A stretch of 61,983 bases of DNA from a bacterium (GCA_029012425.1 JAQXMB010000069.1:1-61983); one strand, 5' to 3'. Shown: positions 26,600 through 36,311, counted from the first letter of the stretch. A program made the numbers and translations. The notes: a model not told the origin generated them from the letters alone.

Positions 26600-27847
26600 A
26601 TGGCAACTACATCACATATCAAAAAGGCAAGAAAAATGAGGAGAATCCGCCACAGGATTTTCATTGCAATACTGATTCTGCTACCGATTATGATCGGTCT
26701 TTTCATTCTGCGTATGATTCTTAATAATAACGCGGCGCCCCCTTTGGATTCGACAGCTCCGGTATCAGTTACCAATGCTGTTACCCCCGATGAAACAATT
26801 TCATCGGAACCGCTTTCGGAATTGCCGGCCATTGAGGAGCTTGACCTCGCAGACAATGATAATTCAGACGATACAGTTTCATCCGACACAGTGACTGCGG
26901 AAGATAAATTTTCACCTGTGACGATGCTTTTTACCGGAGATGTCCTTCTCAGCAATTATGTATTAAGCAATTACGATGCAAGCGGAATTGACGGAGTTGT
27001 CTCCCCTGTATTACTTGATGAAATGCGTTCAGCAGACATAACCGTTATCAACAATGAATTCCCATTTAGTACACGAGGCACCCCTTCCCCGGACAAACAA
27101 TTTACCTTCCGGGTAAATCCTGAATATGTAGCTGCCCTCACTGATATGGGGGTCGATATCGCCGGACTCGCCAACAACCATGTGCTGGATTACGGACCGG
27201 ATGCACTGTTTGACACCTTTGACACGCTTGATTCGGCGGGTATTGATTATATGGGCTCGGGTGCCAATCTCGAACGCGCAAGTGCGCTTATCACTAAAGA
27301 AGCCGGTGGACGAACCTTTGGTTTTCTCGCCGCATCACGCGTCATTCCCTTCACTTCATGGGATGCCGTTAACAGTTCTCCCGGCGTGTTCACTACCTAT
27401 GATTCTACACGGCTGGTTGCAGCGATAAAAGACGCCTCAAAATCCTGTGATTATCTCACAGTATTTGTTCACTGGGGAATTGAACGAGAGGCCATGCCAG
27501 AGAACTATCAGACAGTACTCGCCCAAGAGTACATCGATGCCGGCGCCAATCTGGTGATCGGTTCACACCCTCATGTGCTGCAAGGCATGTCTTTCTATAA
27601 AGAGAAACCGATTATATATAGTCTCGGCAACTATATTTTTAACCGGGAGATTGCGCGCACCGCAGCATTCAAGGTGACATTGGACGAGGAACTTACGCCC
27701 GTATATGAAATTATCCCCGCCTCAGCAAACAGTGCTTACACAAGTGCCTGCGACGGAGAAAAACGGCTCGAAATCCTACAGTATATCGAGAGTATCTCGG
27801 ACGGAATCTCAATTTTGAAAGACGGAGAACTGCTTCCCGCCGAGTAA
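26600..27847 (+). CDS. CapA-family metallophosphatase-fold protein
   Basis: 415 residues. A basic start and one membrane helix (about 17-38) anchor it; an acidic Ser/Thr-rich linker (about 45-100) leads to the CapA domain. Conserved metal-site motifs are present: LFTGDVLLS, INNEFPF, GLANNHVLDYG, VHWGIE and IGSHPHVLQG, followed by SLGNYIF. CapA proteins belong to the calcineurin fold; the best-known member is needed for poly-gamma-glutamate export, but many Firmicutes members have no such neighbours, and none are seen here. It acts outside the membrane. A TATAAT lies about 50 bases upstream (near 26551). Confidence 0.85.
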   Translation: MATTSHIKKARKMRRIRHRIFIAILILLPIMIGLFILRMILNNNAAPPLDSTAPVSVTNAVTPDETISSEPLSELPAIEELDLADNDNSDDTVSSDTVTAEDKFSPVTMLFTGDVLLSNYVLSNYDASGIDGVVSPVLLDEMRSADITVINNEFPFSTRGTPSPDKQFTFRVNPEYVAALTDMGVDIAGLANNHVLDYGPDALFDTFDTLDSAGIDYMGSGANLERASALITKEAGGRTFGFLAASRVIPFTSWDAVNSSPGVFTTYDSTRLVAAIKDASKSCDYLTVFVHWGIEREAMPENYQTVLAQEYIDAGANLVIGSHPHVLQGMSFYKEKPIIYSLGNYIFNREIARTAAFKVTLDEELTPVYEIIPASANSAYTSACDGEKRLEILQYIESISDGISILKDGELLPAE

Positions 27848-27886
27848 GCCTCATGGGAATCCACCAGAATTTCCTATGGAATGAAT

Positions 27887-27931
27887 AAAAAGTCTCCCAC
27901 TTGGAAACCATATCCAAAAAGGAGGCTTTTT
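27887..27931 (+). promoter_or_regulatory. Hairpin that buries the eno Shine-Dalgarno site (terminator-like)
   Basis: AAAAAGTCTCC (27887-27897) pairs with GGAGGCTTTTT (27921-27931), 11 pairs with one G-U; an inner stem TTGGA/TCCAA sits in the loop. The 3' arm contains the AGGAGG of eno and ends in a T run 2 bases before its ATG. The element can work as the capA terminator or block eno translation. Confidence 0.7.
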
Positions 27932-27933
27932 GT

Positions 27934-29214
27934 ATGAATCATAACAAACCAATTACACATATCTATGCAAGACAAATCCTTGACTCACGCGGCAATCCTA
28001 CGCTCGAAACACGCATTACTGCTGAAAATGTCACTGCACGCGCCTCTGTTCCTTCCGGTGCAAGCACCGGCGAGCACGAAGCGGTTGAGCTTCGAGATCA
28101 GGAGCCTCAATACCTTGGAAACAGTGTCTTAACCGCAGCAACCCATGTCAATGATGCAATAAAAAAACTACTCGACGGAGATAATATCTTTGAGCAGCGC
28201 AAGCTGGATTATCGGATGATTGAGCTGGATGGCACAGTCAACAAATCAAAACTGGGCGCTAACAGTATCTTGAGCGTTTCCCTTGCCGCCGCAAGAACTG
28301 CCGCCTGCGCACTTAATCTTCCGCTCTATCGCTATCTTGGCGGTTGTAATGCCAGATGTCTCCCCGTTCCAATGATGAATATTCTGAACGGCGGTGTACA
28401 CGCCAAAAACAGTCTGGACTTTCAGGAATTTATGATTATGCCTGTGAACGCGCCAAGCTTTCATGATGCACTGCGCATCGGAAGTGAAATCTATCACACA
28501 TTAAAGAATCTTCTTTCCAAAAACGGACTTTCAACATCTGTAGGTGACGAAGGGGGTTTTGCACCTGATCTTTCCAACGCTTATGAGGTGTTTGATTATC
28601 TGACACAGGCAACAGAAGCTGCGGGATATAAAACCGGAGAAGATATTGTATTTGCAATGGATGCAGCAGCAAGCGAGCTATATCATGCTGACGGCGGCTG
28701 TTATCTGTTTCCGGGCGAGGGAAACATCAGTCGTTCTACCGATGAGATGATTGATTACTATGAAGACCTCTGCAATAAGTATCCGCTTGTATCAATCGAA
28801 GATGGTCTTGACGAAAATGACTGGGATGGCTGGGTTCGGCTCACCGAGCGAATTGGCAACCGCATCCAGCTTGTCGGCGATGATTTATTTGTAACAAATC
28901 CTGAGCGTATCCGCACCGGCATCAAAAAAAGGGCGGCAAACGCCGTCCTTATTAAGGTCAACCAAATCGGTTCGCTGACTGAAAGTCTGGATGCCATTGA
29001 GTTGGCTCATCGCAATGGATATCGAACCATCATCTCACATCGCAGTGGTGAAACAGCGGATTCATTTATCGCAGATCTTGCTGTGGGTGTCAACTCCGGA
29101 CAAATTAAAACCGGTGCTCCATGCCGCAGTGAACGCGTGGCAAAGTACAATCGTCTCCTCGAAATTGAGGAGGAACTCTTCGATAGCTGTTATCGCAATC
29201 CGTTCCAAGACTAA
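27934..29214 (+). CDS. eno: Enolase
   Basis: 426 residues, the typical length, started at the ATG with AAGGAGG 8 bases upstream rather than the TTG at 27901. Signature parts: [15 protein letters not shown], the lid loop [26 protein letters not shown] with the general acid/base Glu region, the Mg-binding Asp/Glu residues ([30 protein letters not shown]), [12 protein letters not shown] with the catalytic Lys, and SHRSGETAD. It interconverts 2-phosphoglycerate and phosphoenolpyruvate in glycolysis. It stands away from other glycolytic genes. Its stop lies one base from the stop of the convergent greA. Confidence 0.97.
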   Translation: MNHNKPITHIYARQILDSRGNPTLETRITAENVTARASVPSGASTGEHEAVELRDQEPQYLGNSVLTAATHVNDAIKKLLDGDNIFEQRKLDYRMIELDGTVNKSKLGANSILSVSLAAARTAACALNLPLYRYLGGCNARCLPVPMMNILNGGVHAKNSLDFQEFMIMPVNAPSFHDALRIGSEIYHTLKNLLSKNGLSTSVGDEGGFAPDLSNAYEVFDYLTQATEAAGYKTGEDIVFAMDAAASELYHADGGCYLFPGEGNISRSTDEMIDYYEDLCNKYPLVSIEDGLDENDWDGWVRLTERIGNRIQLVGDDLFVTNPERIRTGIKKRAANAVLIKVNQIGSLTESLDAIELAHRNGYRTIISHRSGETADSFIADLAVGVNSGQIKTGAPCRSERVAKYNRLLEIEEELFDSCYRNPFQD

Positions 29215-29215
29215 A

Positions 29216-29719
29216 CTAGAACTTCCGCAATGTTTCACTATCATCATCCGCTGTATTCTCAATACTGCGGATGACTACATAATAACTGTACTCGGCACTT
29301 ACTTCAATCAATACGCGGTCTCCAACCTTATGACCCATCAAAGCCTTACCAAGAGGAGATTCAATACTAATCATTCCTTTCAGAGAATTACCTCTCGCAG
29401 TAGTAACAATACGATAGGTCTCCTCTGCATCGTCCTCCTCAATATACACGGTAACCGTATTGTGGATTCCAACTTCATCTTCTTTGGAAGAATCATCAAT
29501 AATCTCTGCCGTTCGAATCATTTTTTCCAAATAGCGGATTCGACTTTCATTCTGGTTTTTATACTGCTTCGCAGCCTTATATTCGAAATTTTCACTGAGA
29601 TCCCCATGTGCTCTGGCTGTTTTTACATCCTCTAATGCTTCTTTTCGAACAACCAGCTTTCTGTATTCAATCTCATCCTCCATCTTCTGAATGTCCTGTT
29701 TCGTCAACTGATTATGCAT
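29216..29719 (-). CDS. greA: Transcription elongation factor GreA
   Basis: 167 residues. The N-terminal coiled-coil finger carries the catalytic acidic tip (HGDLSENFEYKAAKQ; Asp and Glu), and the C-terminal FKBP-like domain contains SPLGKALMGHKVGD. It enters the secondary channel of RNA polymerase and makes backtracked RNA be cut. It is 8 bases downstream of the EAL protein gene on the same strand and converges on eno with stops one base apart. Confidence 0.95.
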   Translation of the reverse strand: MHNQLTKQDIQKMEDEIEYRKLVVRKEALEDVKTARAHGDLSENFEYKAAKQYKNQNESRIRYLEKMIRTAEIIDDSSKEDEVGIHNTVTVYIEEDDAEETYRIVTTARGNSLKGMISIESPLGKALMGHKVGDRVLIEVSAEYSYYVVIRSIENTADDDSETLRKF

Positions 29720-29727
29720 ATTTACTC

Positions 29728-31641
29728 CTATAGCATTGTTCCAAGCCCAATATTTGCTACTACCTCATCAAACGGAATGGTCGATGAATATTTATTTCCC
29801 TGCAAATAATCCACATTGATTGACATTGCAATATCTTCCAAATCATCGGATTCAATTCCCTTAATGCCTACCTTTCGTCCATGATCCTTCATAAAGTCAA
29901 TCAGCACACCGAGTATATCAAAATATGATGCGTCTTCCTGTGCACGGTACACACACTGAGGATCACACATAATAACATCAAACGGCAAACTCATTATGCT
30001 CGCGAAATCGACCAATTCAGGTTTTAACCCATCAAGAATAAATTTGATTCCCGCATCTGCAAGTGCGCCCATGGTATCCTTCATCAGATGATAATCATGT
30101 TCTATGTCATTCGCAAAGTCCACTTCCAAGGTAATCATTCCTGTCGGTACATCGAACCGCTCAAGTATTCCAAGTACCTCTTCCGCAAATTCAGGATTTT
30201 CCAGTTCTTCACTTGTAATATGAGCAGAAAAATGCATATCTTCACAGTCCATACCCTGCTCCAAAATCTGTTCGCACAATCTGCGCAAAACCGCAAGCGT
30301 AACCTCGTGAATATATCCGTACTGCTGTGCCAAATGAAGGAATTCATCCGGATGAATAATACCGCCTCCGGCAAGCTGCACGCGGGAGAGCACTTCGAAA
30401 TATTCTACGCGCAATGACATTCCACCGACAACCGGCTTCGCAAAAAGCACGATATCTTGTTCCTGTAAAACAATATGATCAAGAACATCCAGAATTTCAT
30501 CACGGCTATACAGTGCATCCACATCTTCCTGTTCACACAAATACCAGCCATCCGGCATACACTTCTCATGCAAATTGTAAAACAGGCGCTCTTCATCCTT
30601 AAGACTTCGCAGAACTACATCACTCGTTCTTCCGACAACGGTGCAGATCAATTTGCCATCTAAAAGTTCTCCCATCCAATCACATAACTGCTGTGCCATC
30701 TTCTCTGTCTGTTCGCGGTCGGAATCATGCACGGCAATCACTCCATATGTGGATGGAGAGGTTCGATATAACATCGCACAACGATCGTATGCAATCAGGC
30801 GTCCCTTCAGTTCCTTATGAATATCATAAATCTGGTCCATCGAGTATTCATTGCGTTCGAGCAGATTATCATAATTGGAAATTTTAATTTCACAAACACT
30901 GCATGGCTGCTTCTTTGCATCACGGAAAATCAATTCATTCTGATACATATCTTTATTCATGTAGGTATGGTCCGTCTCATAGCGATTGCAGTGGAACATA
31001 CAGTACACTCCGCCAAAGAACACGGTACAAGCCAATCCAAAGACATTCAAATCCCGGATAAAGATTTGGAAAACAGTAATCACTGTCAACACACCCAGCA
31101 TAACCATCCAGTTTTCATACACGCGAAGCGACAGCATTCCTCTGCGCTTATATGTAAGCATCATCATCCAGATAAGCATAAACAGGCGTCCAAAAAAGAT
31201 CAGCGTATACGCACTTCCGGGCATTATCGTTCCATTGCTATCTATCTCGTAGATCAGCCCGGTATAAGGTGTACTCAGCACCATGATTGCCACTGCGATA
31301 CTCACAACAAAATAAACCGTCTGACGCAGATGAACTCGCTCCTCAGAATGCGGGAAATAGTCAAGTACATACTCTGCAATAATAAGTACGACAATTATCT
31401 CGCTCATATAATACAGTGCGTAAATAACGAAGACAACCGGTGAAGGCACACGCATTGTACCTGCAACAATTCCAATTCTTATCAACTCCATCACCTGATT
31501 GACCGTCATAAGAATCAGCCCGTCTTTCAGCAGACGATATCGATGCGTATTCCTGCTATGATTGTTGTATACCATAAACAGCAATAACACACAAATCGTC
31601 ATCATATAGATTGTCTGTCTATAATTTACGCCTATCTGCAT
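29728..31641 (-). CDS. Membrane protein with degenerate GGDEF-like and EAL-like domains
   Basis: 637 residues. Residues 1-225 carry about seven membrane helices. A region at about 240-375 resembles a worn GGDEF domain with no GGDEF sequence. Residues about 385-630 have the EAL fold order but have lost the catalytic motifs: EVLSRV for EALLRW, LEVDFAND for the ELTE region, ILDGLKPE where DDFGTG is expected, and QGNKYSS for the late QGY motif. It is therefore unlikely to make or cut cyclic di-GMP and may bind it or a partner instead. It is 8 bases upstream of greA, so both share a transcript. Confidence 0.75.
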   Translation of the reverse strand: MQIGVNYRQTIYMMTICVLLLFMVYNNHSRNTHRYRLLKDGLILMTVNQVMELIRIGIVAGTMRVPSPVVFVIYALYYMSEIIVVLIIAEYVLDYFPHSEERVHLRQTVYFVVSIAVAIMVLSTPYTGLIYEIDSNGTIMPGSAYTLIFFGRLFMLIWMMMLTYKRRGMLSLRVYENWMVMLGVLTVITVFQIFIRDLNVFGLACTVFFGGVYCMFHCNRYETDHTYMNKDMYQNELIFRDAKKQPCSVCEIKISNYDNLLERNEYSMDQIYDIHKELKGRLIAYDRCAMLYRTSPSTYGVIAVHDSDREQTEKMAQQLCDWMGELLDGKLICTVVGRTSDVVLRSLKDEERLFYNLHEKCMPDGWYLCEQEDVDALYSRDEILDVLDHIVLQEQDIVLFAKPVVGGMSLRVEYFEVLSRVQLAGGGIIHPDEFLHLAQQYGYIHEVTLAVLRRLCEQILEQGMDCEDMHFSAHITSEELENPEFAEEVLGILERFDVPTGMITLEVDFANDIEHDYHLMKDTMGALADAGIKFILDGLKPELVDFASIMSLPFDVIMCDPQCVYRAQEDASYFDILGVLIDFMKDHGRKVGIKGIESDDLEDIAMSINVDYLQGNKYSSTIPFDEVVANIGLGTML

Positions 31642-31773
31642 ATTATTTCCTCCGTGTCACATTCATCTTACCGTATTATGTGTAACCACTCTCTGCCGGC
31701 TTATTGTGCGCTTGGCATATATAATAATTATACAAGAAATACCATAAAAGTCAAAAAAGATTTCATATCGCAA

Positions 31774-31802
31774 TTGCGAAAAAAAGCCAATCTATGTATA
31801 AT
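31774..31802 (+). promoter_or_regulatory. Sigma-A promoter of the downstream hypothetical gene
   Basis: TTGCGA (31774-31779), 17-base spacer, perfect TATAAT (31797-31802). It lies 55 bases before the ATG at 31857 and shows that an upstream ATG overlapping the -10 (31794) is not the start. Confidence 0.75.
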
Positions 31803-31856
31803 ACTTCTAAATCAATTATTTTTGCCCAAAACCTGCGAAAGGATTATGAAATAATA

Positions 31857-32291
31857 ATGAGTATTTTTTTTTGGTTCTTAATCATTTCAGTCATTACCCT
31901 GCTTGTCAATCTTGCTTTCATCGGGATTATGAATAAAAAAGAGTCTTATCATCCATTGACTATCATTATCACATTTGTTCTCGGCGTTCTTGTATGCTCT
32001 GTTCTTTATCTTCAGACCACCATTCAGGGAACCTGGGTTTCTGATTACAAGCTTGCAGATACACTGGAGATCGAGACCGATTCTTACCAGAGTGTCGGAT
32101 CCGGTTTCTCATCCGCCTATGCATTCTACAGCAAGGACGGCATAAAATTCCAGATTGACGGAAGCATGCTGCTCGACTACAATGTGCCGGAGAACCCCCA
32201 AACGGTAGAAATCTATGTATGTGATACTGTTACCGGATTTTCCGGATGTTATCTGGCAACCGGAACCGATGTCTTCTATATTCTCAGATAA
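31857..32291 (+). CDS. Hypothetical membrane protein
   Basis: 144 residues. Two membrane helices (about 3-22 and 34-53) are followed by an extracellular beta-rich domain of about 90 residues (TWVSDYKLADTLEIETDSY, SAYAFYSKDGIKFQIDGSM) with two Cys near the end. I do not recognise the family. The start is set by the promoter; an AAAGGA lies 13 bases upstream, a weak site. A strong terminator follows, so it is a single-gene unit. The AT-rich start region has no sign of transfer. Confidence 0.55.
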   Translation: MSIFFWFLIISVITLLVNLAFIGIMNKKESYHPLTIIITFVLGVLVCSVLYLQTTIQGTWVSDYKLADTLEIETDSYQSVGSGFSSAYAFYSKDGIKFQIDGSMLLDYNVPENPQTVEIYVCDTVTGFSGCYLATGTDVFYILR

Positions 32292-32313
32292 TTCTCAAAT
32301 AATAATACATGCA

Positions 32314-32343
32314 GAAAAAGCCCACCAAACGGTGGGCTTTTTC
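32314..32343. terminator. Intrinsic terminator
   Basis: GAAAAAGCCCACC-AAAC-GGTGGGCTTTTTC is a perfect 13-base stem with a T run in the 3' arm on both strands. It ends the hypothetical gene at 31857-32291 and may also serve nrdD from the other side. Confidence 0.92.
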
Positions 32344-32438
32344 GCGTAAGAAGGAAGTTTTATGAAAAATAAGAGCGAATTTTTCATCAAACATTATATG
32401 TATCCATCATTATATCCCACAAATCCCGTGGTGTCAAG

Positions 32439-34601
32439 TTACAGATGTAATACACGCTCTTTTATTTCCTGCGTCCTTCCCTGATTCCAAAACTGCGTTC
32501 CGATATATCCGCATGTGCGTCTTGCAACATTCATTTTATCCTGGTCTTTATTTCCGCAATTCGGGCATTCCCAAACCAGCTTTCCATGACCATCATCGAC
32601 AACCTTAATTTCTCCGCCAAATCCGCACACCTGACAATAATCACTCTTGGTATTCAACTCTGCATACATAATATTGTCGTATATATACTTCATGACAGTA
32701 AGAACGGCATCCAAATTATTCTGCATATCAGGAACCTCAACATAGCTAATTGCTCCTCCGGGTGACAGCTGCTGGAACTGTGCCTCGAACTTAAGTTTTG
32801 AAAATGCATCAATCGGCTCTGTCACATGAACATGATAACTATTTGTTATATATGCTTTGTCCGTTACACCGGGAATCATACCAAAGCGTTTCTGAAGACA
32901 TTTTGCAAATTTATAGGTTGTGGACTCAAGCGGCGTTCCATATACACTAAACGCAATATTCGTCTCATTTTTCCAACGCTCACATGCATCATTTAAATGC
33001 TGCATCACCTGCAATGCAAAAGGTGTTGCATCGGGATCTGTATGTGATTTACCGGTCATATATCTTGTACATTCGCACAGACCGGCATAACCCAATGAAA
33101 TTGTTGAATAACCGCCATACAATAACGAATCTATCTTCTCACCGGGCTTTAATCTTGCAAGCGCTCCATGCTGCCACAAAATAGGTGCAACATCAGAAGG
33201 TGTTCCTTTCAAGCGATTATGACGGCACATTAATGCCTGCTTGCAAAGTGCAAGCCGTTCATCAAAAATCTTCCAGAACTGATCCATATCCCCACCTGAA
33301 GAGCAGGCAATATCTACCAGATTAATCGTCACAACCCCCTGGTTAAAACGACCATAAAACTTGAAGTTCTCTTTTTCGTCTTTATATACTGTCAGGAAAG
33401 AACGACATCCCATACAGGTATAGCAGTTACCCTGTTTGAGCTGCTTCATAATTTTCTCTGAAATATAATCCGGAACCATTCGCTTGGCAGTACACTCAGC
33501 CGCAATGCGGGTCAGATAGTAATACTTACTATCCTCATGAATATTATCTTCCTCAAGTGTATAGATCAATTTCGGGAAAGCAGGGGTAATGTATACACCG
33601 CGCTCATTTTTCACACCTCGAATACGCTGATAAAGCATTTCCTCAATGATCAGCGCCAAGTCGTCCCTTGTCTGTCCCTCCGGAACCTCATTCAGATACA
33701 TAAACACGGTGACAAAAGGCGCCTGACCATTCGTTGTCATAAGCGAAATAACCTGATATTGAATCATCTGCACGCCCTGCTTAATCTCTTCTTTCACGCG
33801 CATTTCTGCAATATGATTAATTTTTGCTTCATCAAGTTCAAGGCCCTGAGTCTCAAATTCCTCGCGAACCTTCACACGGTATTTTTCTCTGCTGACCTGT
33901 ACAAAAGGTGCCAGATGTGCAAGAGAAATGCTCTGTCCGCCATACTGTGCACTTGCAATCTGCGCAATTGATTGTGTCGCGATATTGCATGCGGTTGCAA
34001 AACTCTTCGGACGATCAATCATTGTCTCACTGATAACCGTTCCGTTCTGAAGCATATCCTCGAGATTTACCAGACAACAGTTATGCATATGCTGGGCAAA
34101 GTAATCGGCATCGTGAAAATGAATGATGCCCTTCTCGTGTGCCTCAACAATCTCCGGCGGAAGCAGAAATCGTCTCGTAATATCCTTACTGACCTCACCG
34201 GCCATATAGTCACGCTGCACGCTGTTAACGGTAGGATTCTTGTTAGAATTTTCCTGCTTAACCTCTTCATTGTTGCACTCAATCAGACTTAAAATCTGCT
34301 CATCTGTTGAGTTCGACTTACGAACAAGGGCTCTCTTATAACGGTATGTAATATAATTTCTTGCCACACCAAATGCACGCAAATCCATAATCTGATTTTC
34401 AACCAGATCCTGTATTTCCTCCACATTTAATGCACGACGCATCTCTTCACATGTATCTCTGACACTGTCAGAAATACGCAAAATCTGTTCCTGTGTCATA
34501 CGCTCACTGACAGGAACGCTCTCATTTGCTTTCTGTACGGCTGCTATGATTTTAGATATATCAAAATCTACTTCCGCACCACTACGCTTAATAATCTTCA
34601 T
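32439..34601 (-). CDS. nrdD: Anaerobic ribonucleoside-triphosphate reductase (class III)
   Basis: 720 residues, starting at the ATG with AGGAGGGG upstream (a longer frame begins at 34625). An N-terminal ATP-cone (about 1-95, MKIIKRSGAEVDF) gives allosteric control; the large barrel follows, with conserved NCCLVNLEDMLQNGT and NCYTCMGCRSF. Near the C-terminus four Cys (CQVCGFGG, CPNCGN) bind zinc, and the glycyl radical lies in RRTCGYIGTQFW. It makes deoxyribonucleotides without oxygen. The activase gene nrdG is not adjacent. Two NrdR-like boxes overlap its promoter. Confidence 0.96.
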   Translation of the reverse strand: MKIIKRSGAEVDFDISKIIAAVQKANESVPVSERMTQEQILRISDSVRDTCEEMRRALNVEEIQDLVENQIMDLRAFGVARNYITYRYKRALVRKSNSTDEQILSLIECNNEEVKQENSNKNPTVNSVQRDYMAGEVSKDITRRFLLPPEIVEAHEKGIIHFHDADYFAQHMHNCCLVNLEDMLQNGTVISETMIDRPKSFATACNIATQSIAQIASAQYGGQSISLAHLAPFVQVSREKYRVKVREEFETQGLELDEAKINHIAEMRVKEEIKQGVQMIQYQVISLMTTNGQAPFVTVFMYLNEVPEGQTRDDLALIIEEMLYQRIRGVKNERGVYITPAFPKLIYTLEEDNIHEDSKYYYLTRIAAECTAKRMVPDYISEKIMKQLKQGNCYTCMGCRSFLTVYKDEKENFKFYGRFNQGVVTINLVDIACSSGGDMDQFWKIFDERLALCKQALMCRHNRLKGTPSDVAPILWQHGALARLKPGEKIDSLLYGGYSTISLGYAGLCECTRYMTGKSHTDPDATPFALQVMQHLNDACERWKNETNIAFSVYGTPLESTTYKFAKCLQKRFGMIPGVTDKAYITNSYHVHVTEPIDAFSKLKFEAQFQQLSPGGAISYVEVPDMQNNLDAVLTVMKYIYDNIMYAELNTKSDYCQVCGFGGEIKVVDDGHGKLVWECPNCGNKDQDKMNVARRTCGYIGTQFWNQGRTQEIKERVLHL

Positions 34602-34649
34602 ACCGTCTGCCCCTCCTAGTAGCACACTCTCCGTGCGCCTTTATGTGAA

Positions 34650-34698
34650 AGTATACTAGATATAGTGTATGGTGTCAACAAGCGGTACTATATATTTT
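34650..34698 (-). promoter_or_regulatory. nrdD promoter with two NrdR-like boxes
   Basis: On the minus strand TTGACA (34673-34678), a 17-base spacer and TATACT (34650-34655) form a strong sigma-A promoter. The spacer contains ACACTATATCTAGTA, a good match to the NrdR box. A second, weaker AT-rich box (AAATATATAGTA) lies with its centre 32 bases upstream, three helical turns away, the spacing known for NrdR pairs. Confidence 0.75.
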
Positions 34699-34726
34699 AT
34701 TTTTCGGCAGTTTTACTAAACCTCAC

Positions 34727-35314
34727 TCACAAGCTTCCTTTTGTCGATAAAACCTGGGTGATGCGCGCATCTACGCGCGTGGCAGCATCTAAGGCTTTCG
34801 CAAACGCCTTGAACATTGCCTCCATCATATGGTGATCATTCTCCCCATACATCACACGAATATGCAAATTCATTCCTGCCGCATAACTGACAGCATAAAA
34901 AAACTCTTTTGCCATCTGTGTGTCCATTGCACCAACCATCTCTCCTTTAAAAGGTGCCTCATATACAAGATACGGCCGTCCGGACAAGTCAATTGCACAC
35001 ATGGCAAGTGTCTCATCCATCGGAAGCATACAGCTTCCATAGCGCACAATTCCTTTTTTGTCTCCGAGTGCTTCCTTGATTGCAGTTCCAAGTACAATAC
35101 CCATATCCTCAATGGAATGGTGGGCATCAACTTCCAAATCTCCCGTACAAGCAGCCTTCAAATCAAAAAAACCATGTTTTGCAAAGCCTTCCAGCATATG
35201 GTCAAAAAAACCTATCCCGGTTGCAATTTCGCTTTTTCCGGTTCCATCCAAATCGATTGAAATCTTGATATTTGTCTCTTTTGTCGCTCTTTCAACTGTA
35301 GCTGTTCTGTTCAT
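34727..35314 (-). CDS. hisB: Imidazoleglycerol-phosphate dehydratase
   Basis: 195 residues, the standard single-domain size. Two metal-binding repeats are present: FFDHMLEGFAKHG with VDAHHSIEDMGI, and YGENDHHMMEAMFKAFAKAL with the matching HHxxE pattern. It removes water from imidazole glycerol phosphate in histidine synthesis. No other his genes are in the window. It starts 15 bases behind the stop of the response regulator on the same strand, so it appears to be carried on a signalling transcript, which is unusual. Confidence 0.95.
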   Translation of the reverse strand: MNRTATVERATKETNIKISIDLDGTGKSEIATGIGFFDHMLEGFAKHGFFDLKAACTGDLEVDAHHSIEDMGIVLGTAIKEALGDKKGIVRYGSCMLPMDETLAMCAIDLSGRPYLVYEAPFKGEMVGAMDTQMAKEFFYAVSYAAGMNLHIRVMYGENDHHMMEAMFKAFAKALDAATRVDARITQVLSTKGSL

Positions 35315-35329
35315 TGATATAAATCCACC

Positions 35330-36271
35330 TTATATTATTGTTGAATGATATCCCGCAGACGAAATTCCTTTTGCGGCATTCGCCTCACTTTCCTTTGAGA
35401 GCTCGCTTGAGCCTTTGAGTTTCAGTTCGTCAAGAAGAACTCGAAGGCGTTTTTCAGCGCGAACCTCATCAAAGCTGCCGAGCATCTCAATCACTTCATT
35501 AAGCACCTTATATACATATGCACCAACATCATATTTCTGCAGGTCACGAAGCTTTGTCAGTGCCTCTTTGCGCTTGAAATTCTCAAGGTCATCTACTGCA
35601 TACAAAATACGAACGGAAATATCTGATTCAGCAATCGGAAGTGCAGACCCTCTTGTTCCGCTCACTTTCTTCTCCAGAAATTCCACCACGCGCTGCACCA
35701 TGAGCAACGCATCATCCAATTCATTGTGTTTTAACATATTAAGTGCGCTGCGGATACGGCCTGACATCTCTTCATCAATCTGATAATTCAATACTTCCTC
35801 AACCTTCATAACAGCCTGTTTGACCTTGCCGGTCTTAAGGTCGTCATAAATCGCTTTGACTCTTGTATATAATTCTTCTTCTTCCATCGGCAGCACACCA
35901 AGACGCTTAAATACGCGCTCGATACGCTCATGTAAATCCTGCGGATCAAATGGCTTGGTTATATAATCCATAATTCCAAGCTTCGCACCTTCCAATACCG
36001 TTGTTTTATCCTTTTTCGCCGTCAGAAAAATAACCGGAACCGTAACACCGTTCTCCTGTGTACGAATTTCCTTCAATGTTTCAATTCCATCCATAATCGG
36101 CATCTGAACATCCAGAAGGATCAAATCAACCGTTTCTCTGTAAAGATATTTAATGGCACGCCTACCGGAAATCATCGGGATCACTTCATATTTTGTCTTC
36201 AGCTCCTGCTCGAGCGTTGCCAGATTTACAGTATTGTCATCAATCGCCAAAATCTTCATTTTATCCATCAT
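35330..36271 (-). CDS. Receiver-domain protein with helical output of unknown type
   Basis: 313 residues. Receiver domain at 1-125: AIDDN pocket, phospho-acceptor D54 (LILLDVQMP), FLTAKK and ITKPFDP. The remaining 185 residues are predicted helical, with segments around 145-200 and 215-290, and hold no DNA-binding, GGDEF, HD-GYP or kinase motif. It may act through protein contacts. It lies 40 bases downstream of the big hybrid kinase, whose C-terminal HPt domain could phosphorylate it. The two form an operon that also reads into hisB. Confidence 0.8.
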   Translation of the reverse strand: MMDKMKILAIDDNTVNLATLEQELKTKYEVIPMISGRRAIKYLYRETVDLILLDVQMPIMDGIETLKEIRTQENGVTVPVIFLTAKKDKTTVLEGAKLGIMDYITKPFDPQDLHERIERVFKRLGVLPMEEEELYTRVKAIYDDLKTGKVKQAVMKVEEVLNYQIDEEMSGRIRSALNMLKHNELDDALLMVQRVVEFLEKKVSGTRGSALPIAESDISVRILYAVDDLENFKRKEALTKLRDLQKYDVGAYVYKVLNEVIEMLGSFDEVRAEKRLRVLLDELKLKGSSELSKESEANAAKGISSAGYHSTII

Positions 36272-36311
36272 TCGTATCTCCTATATCAATGATATCAGGC
36301 TAATGCTCTGA

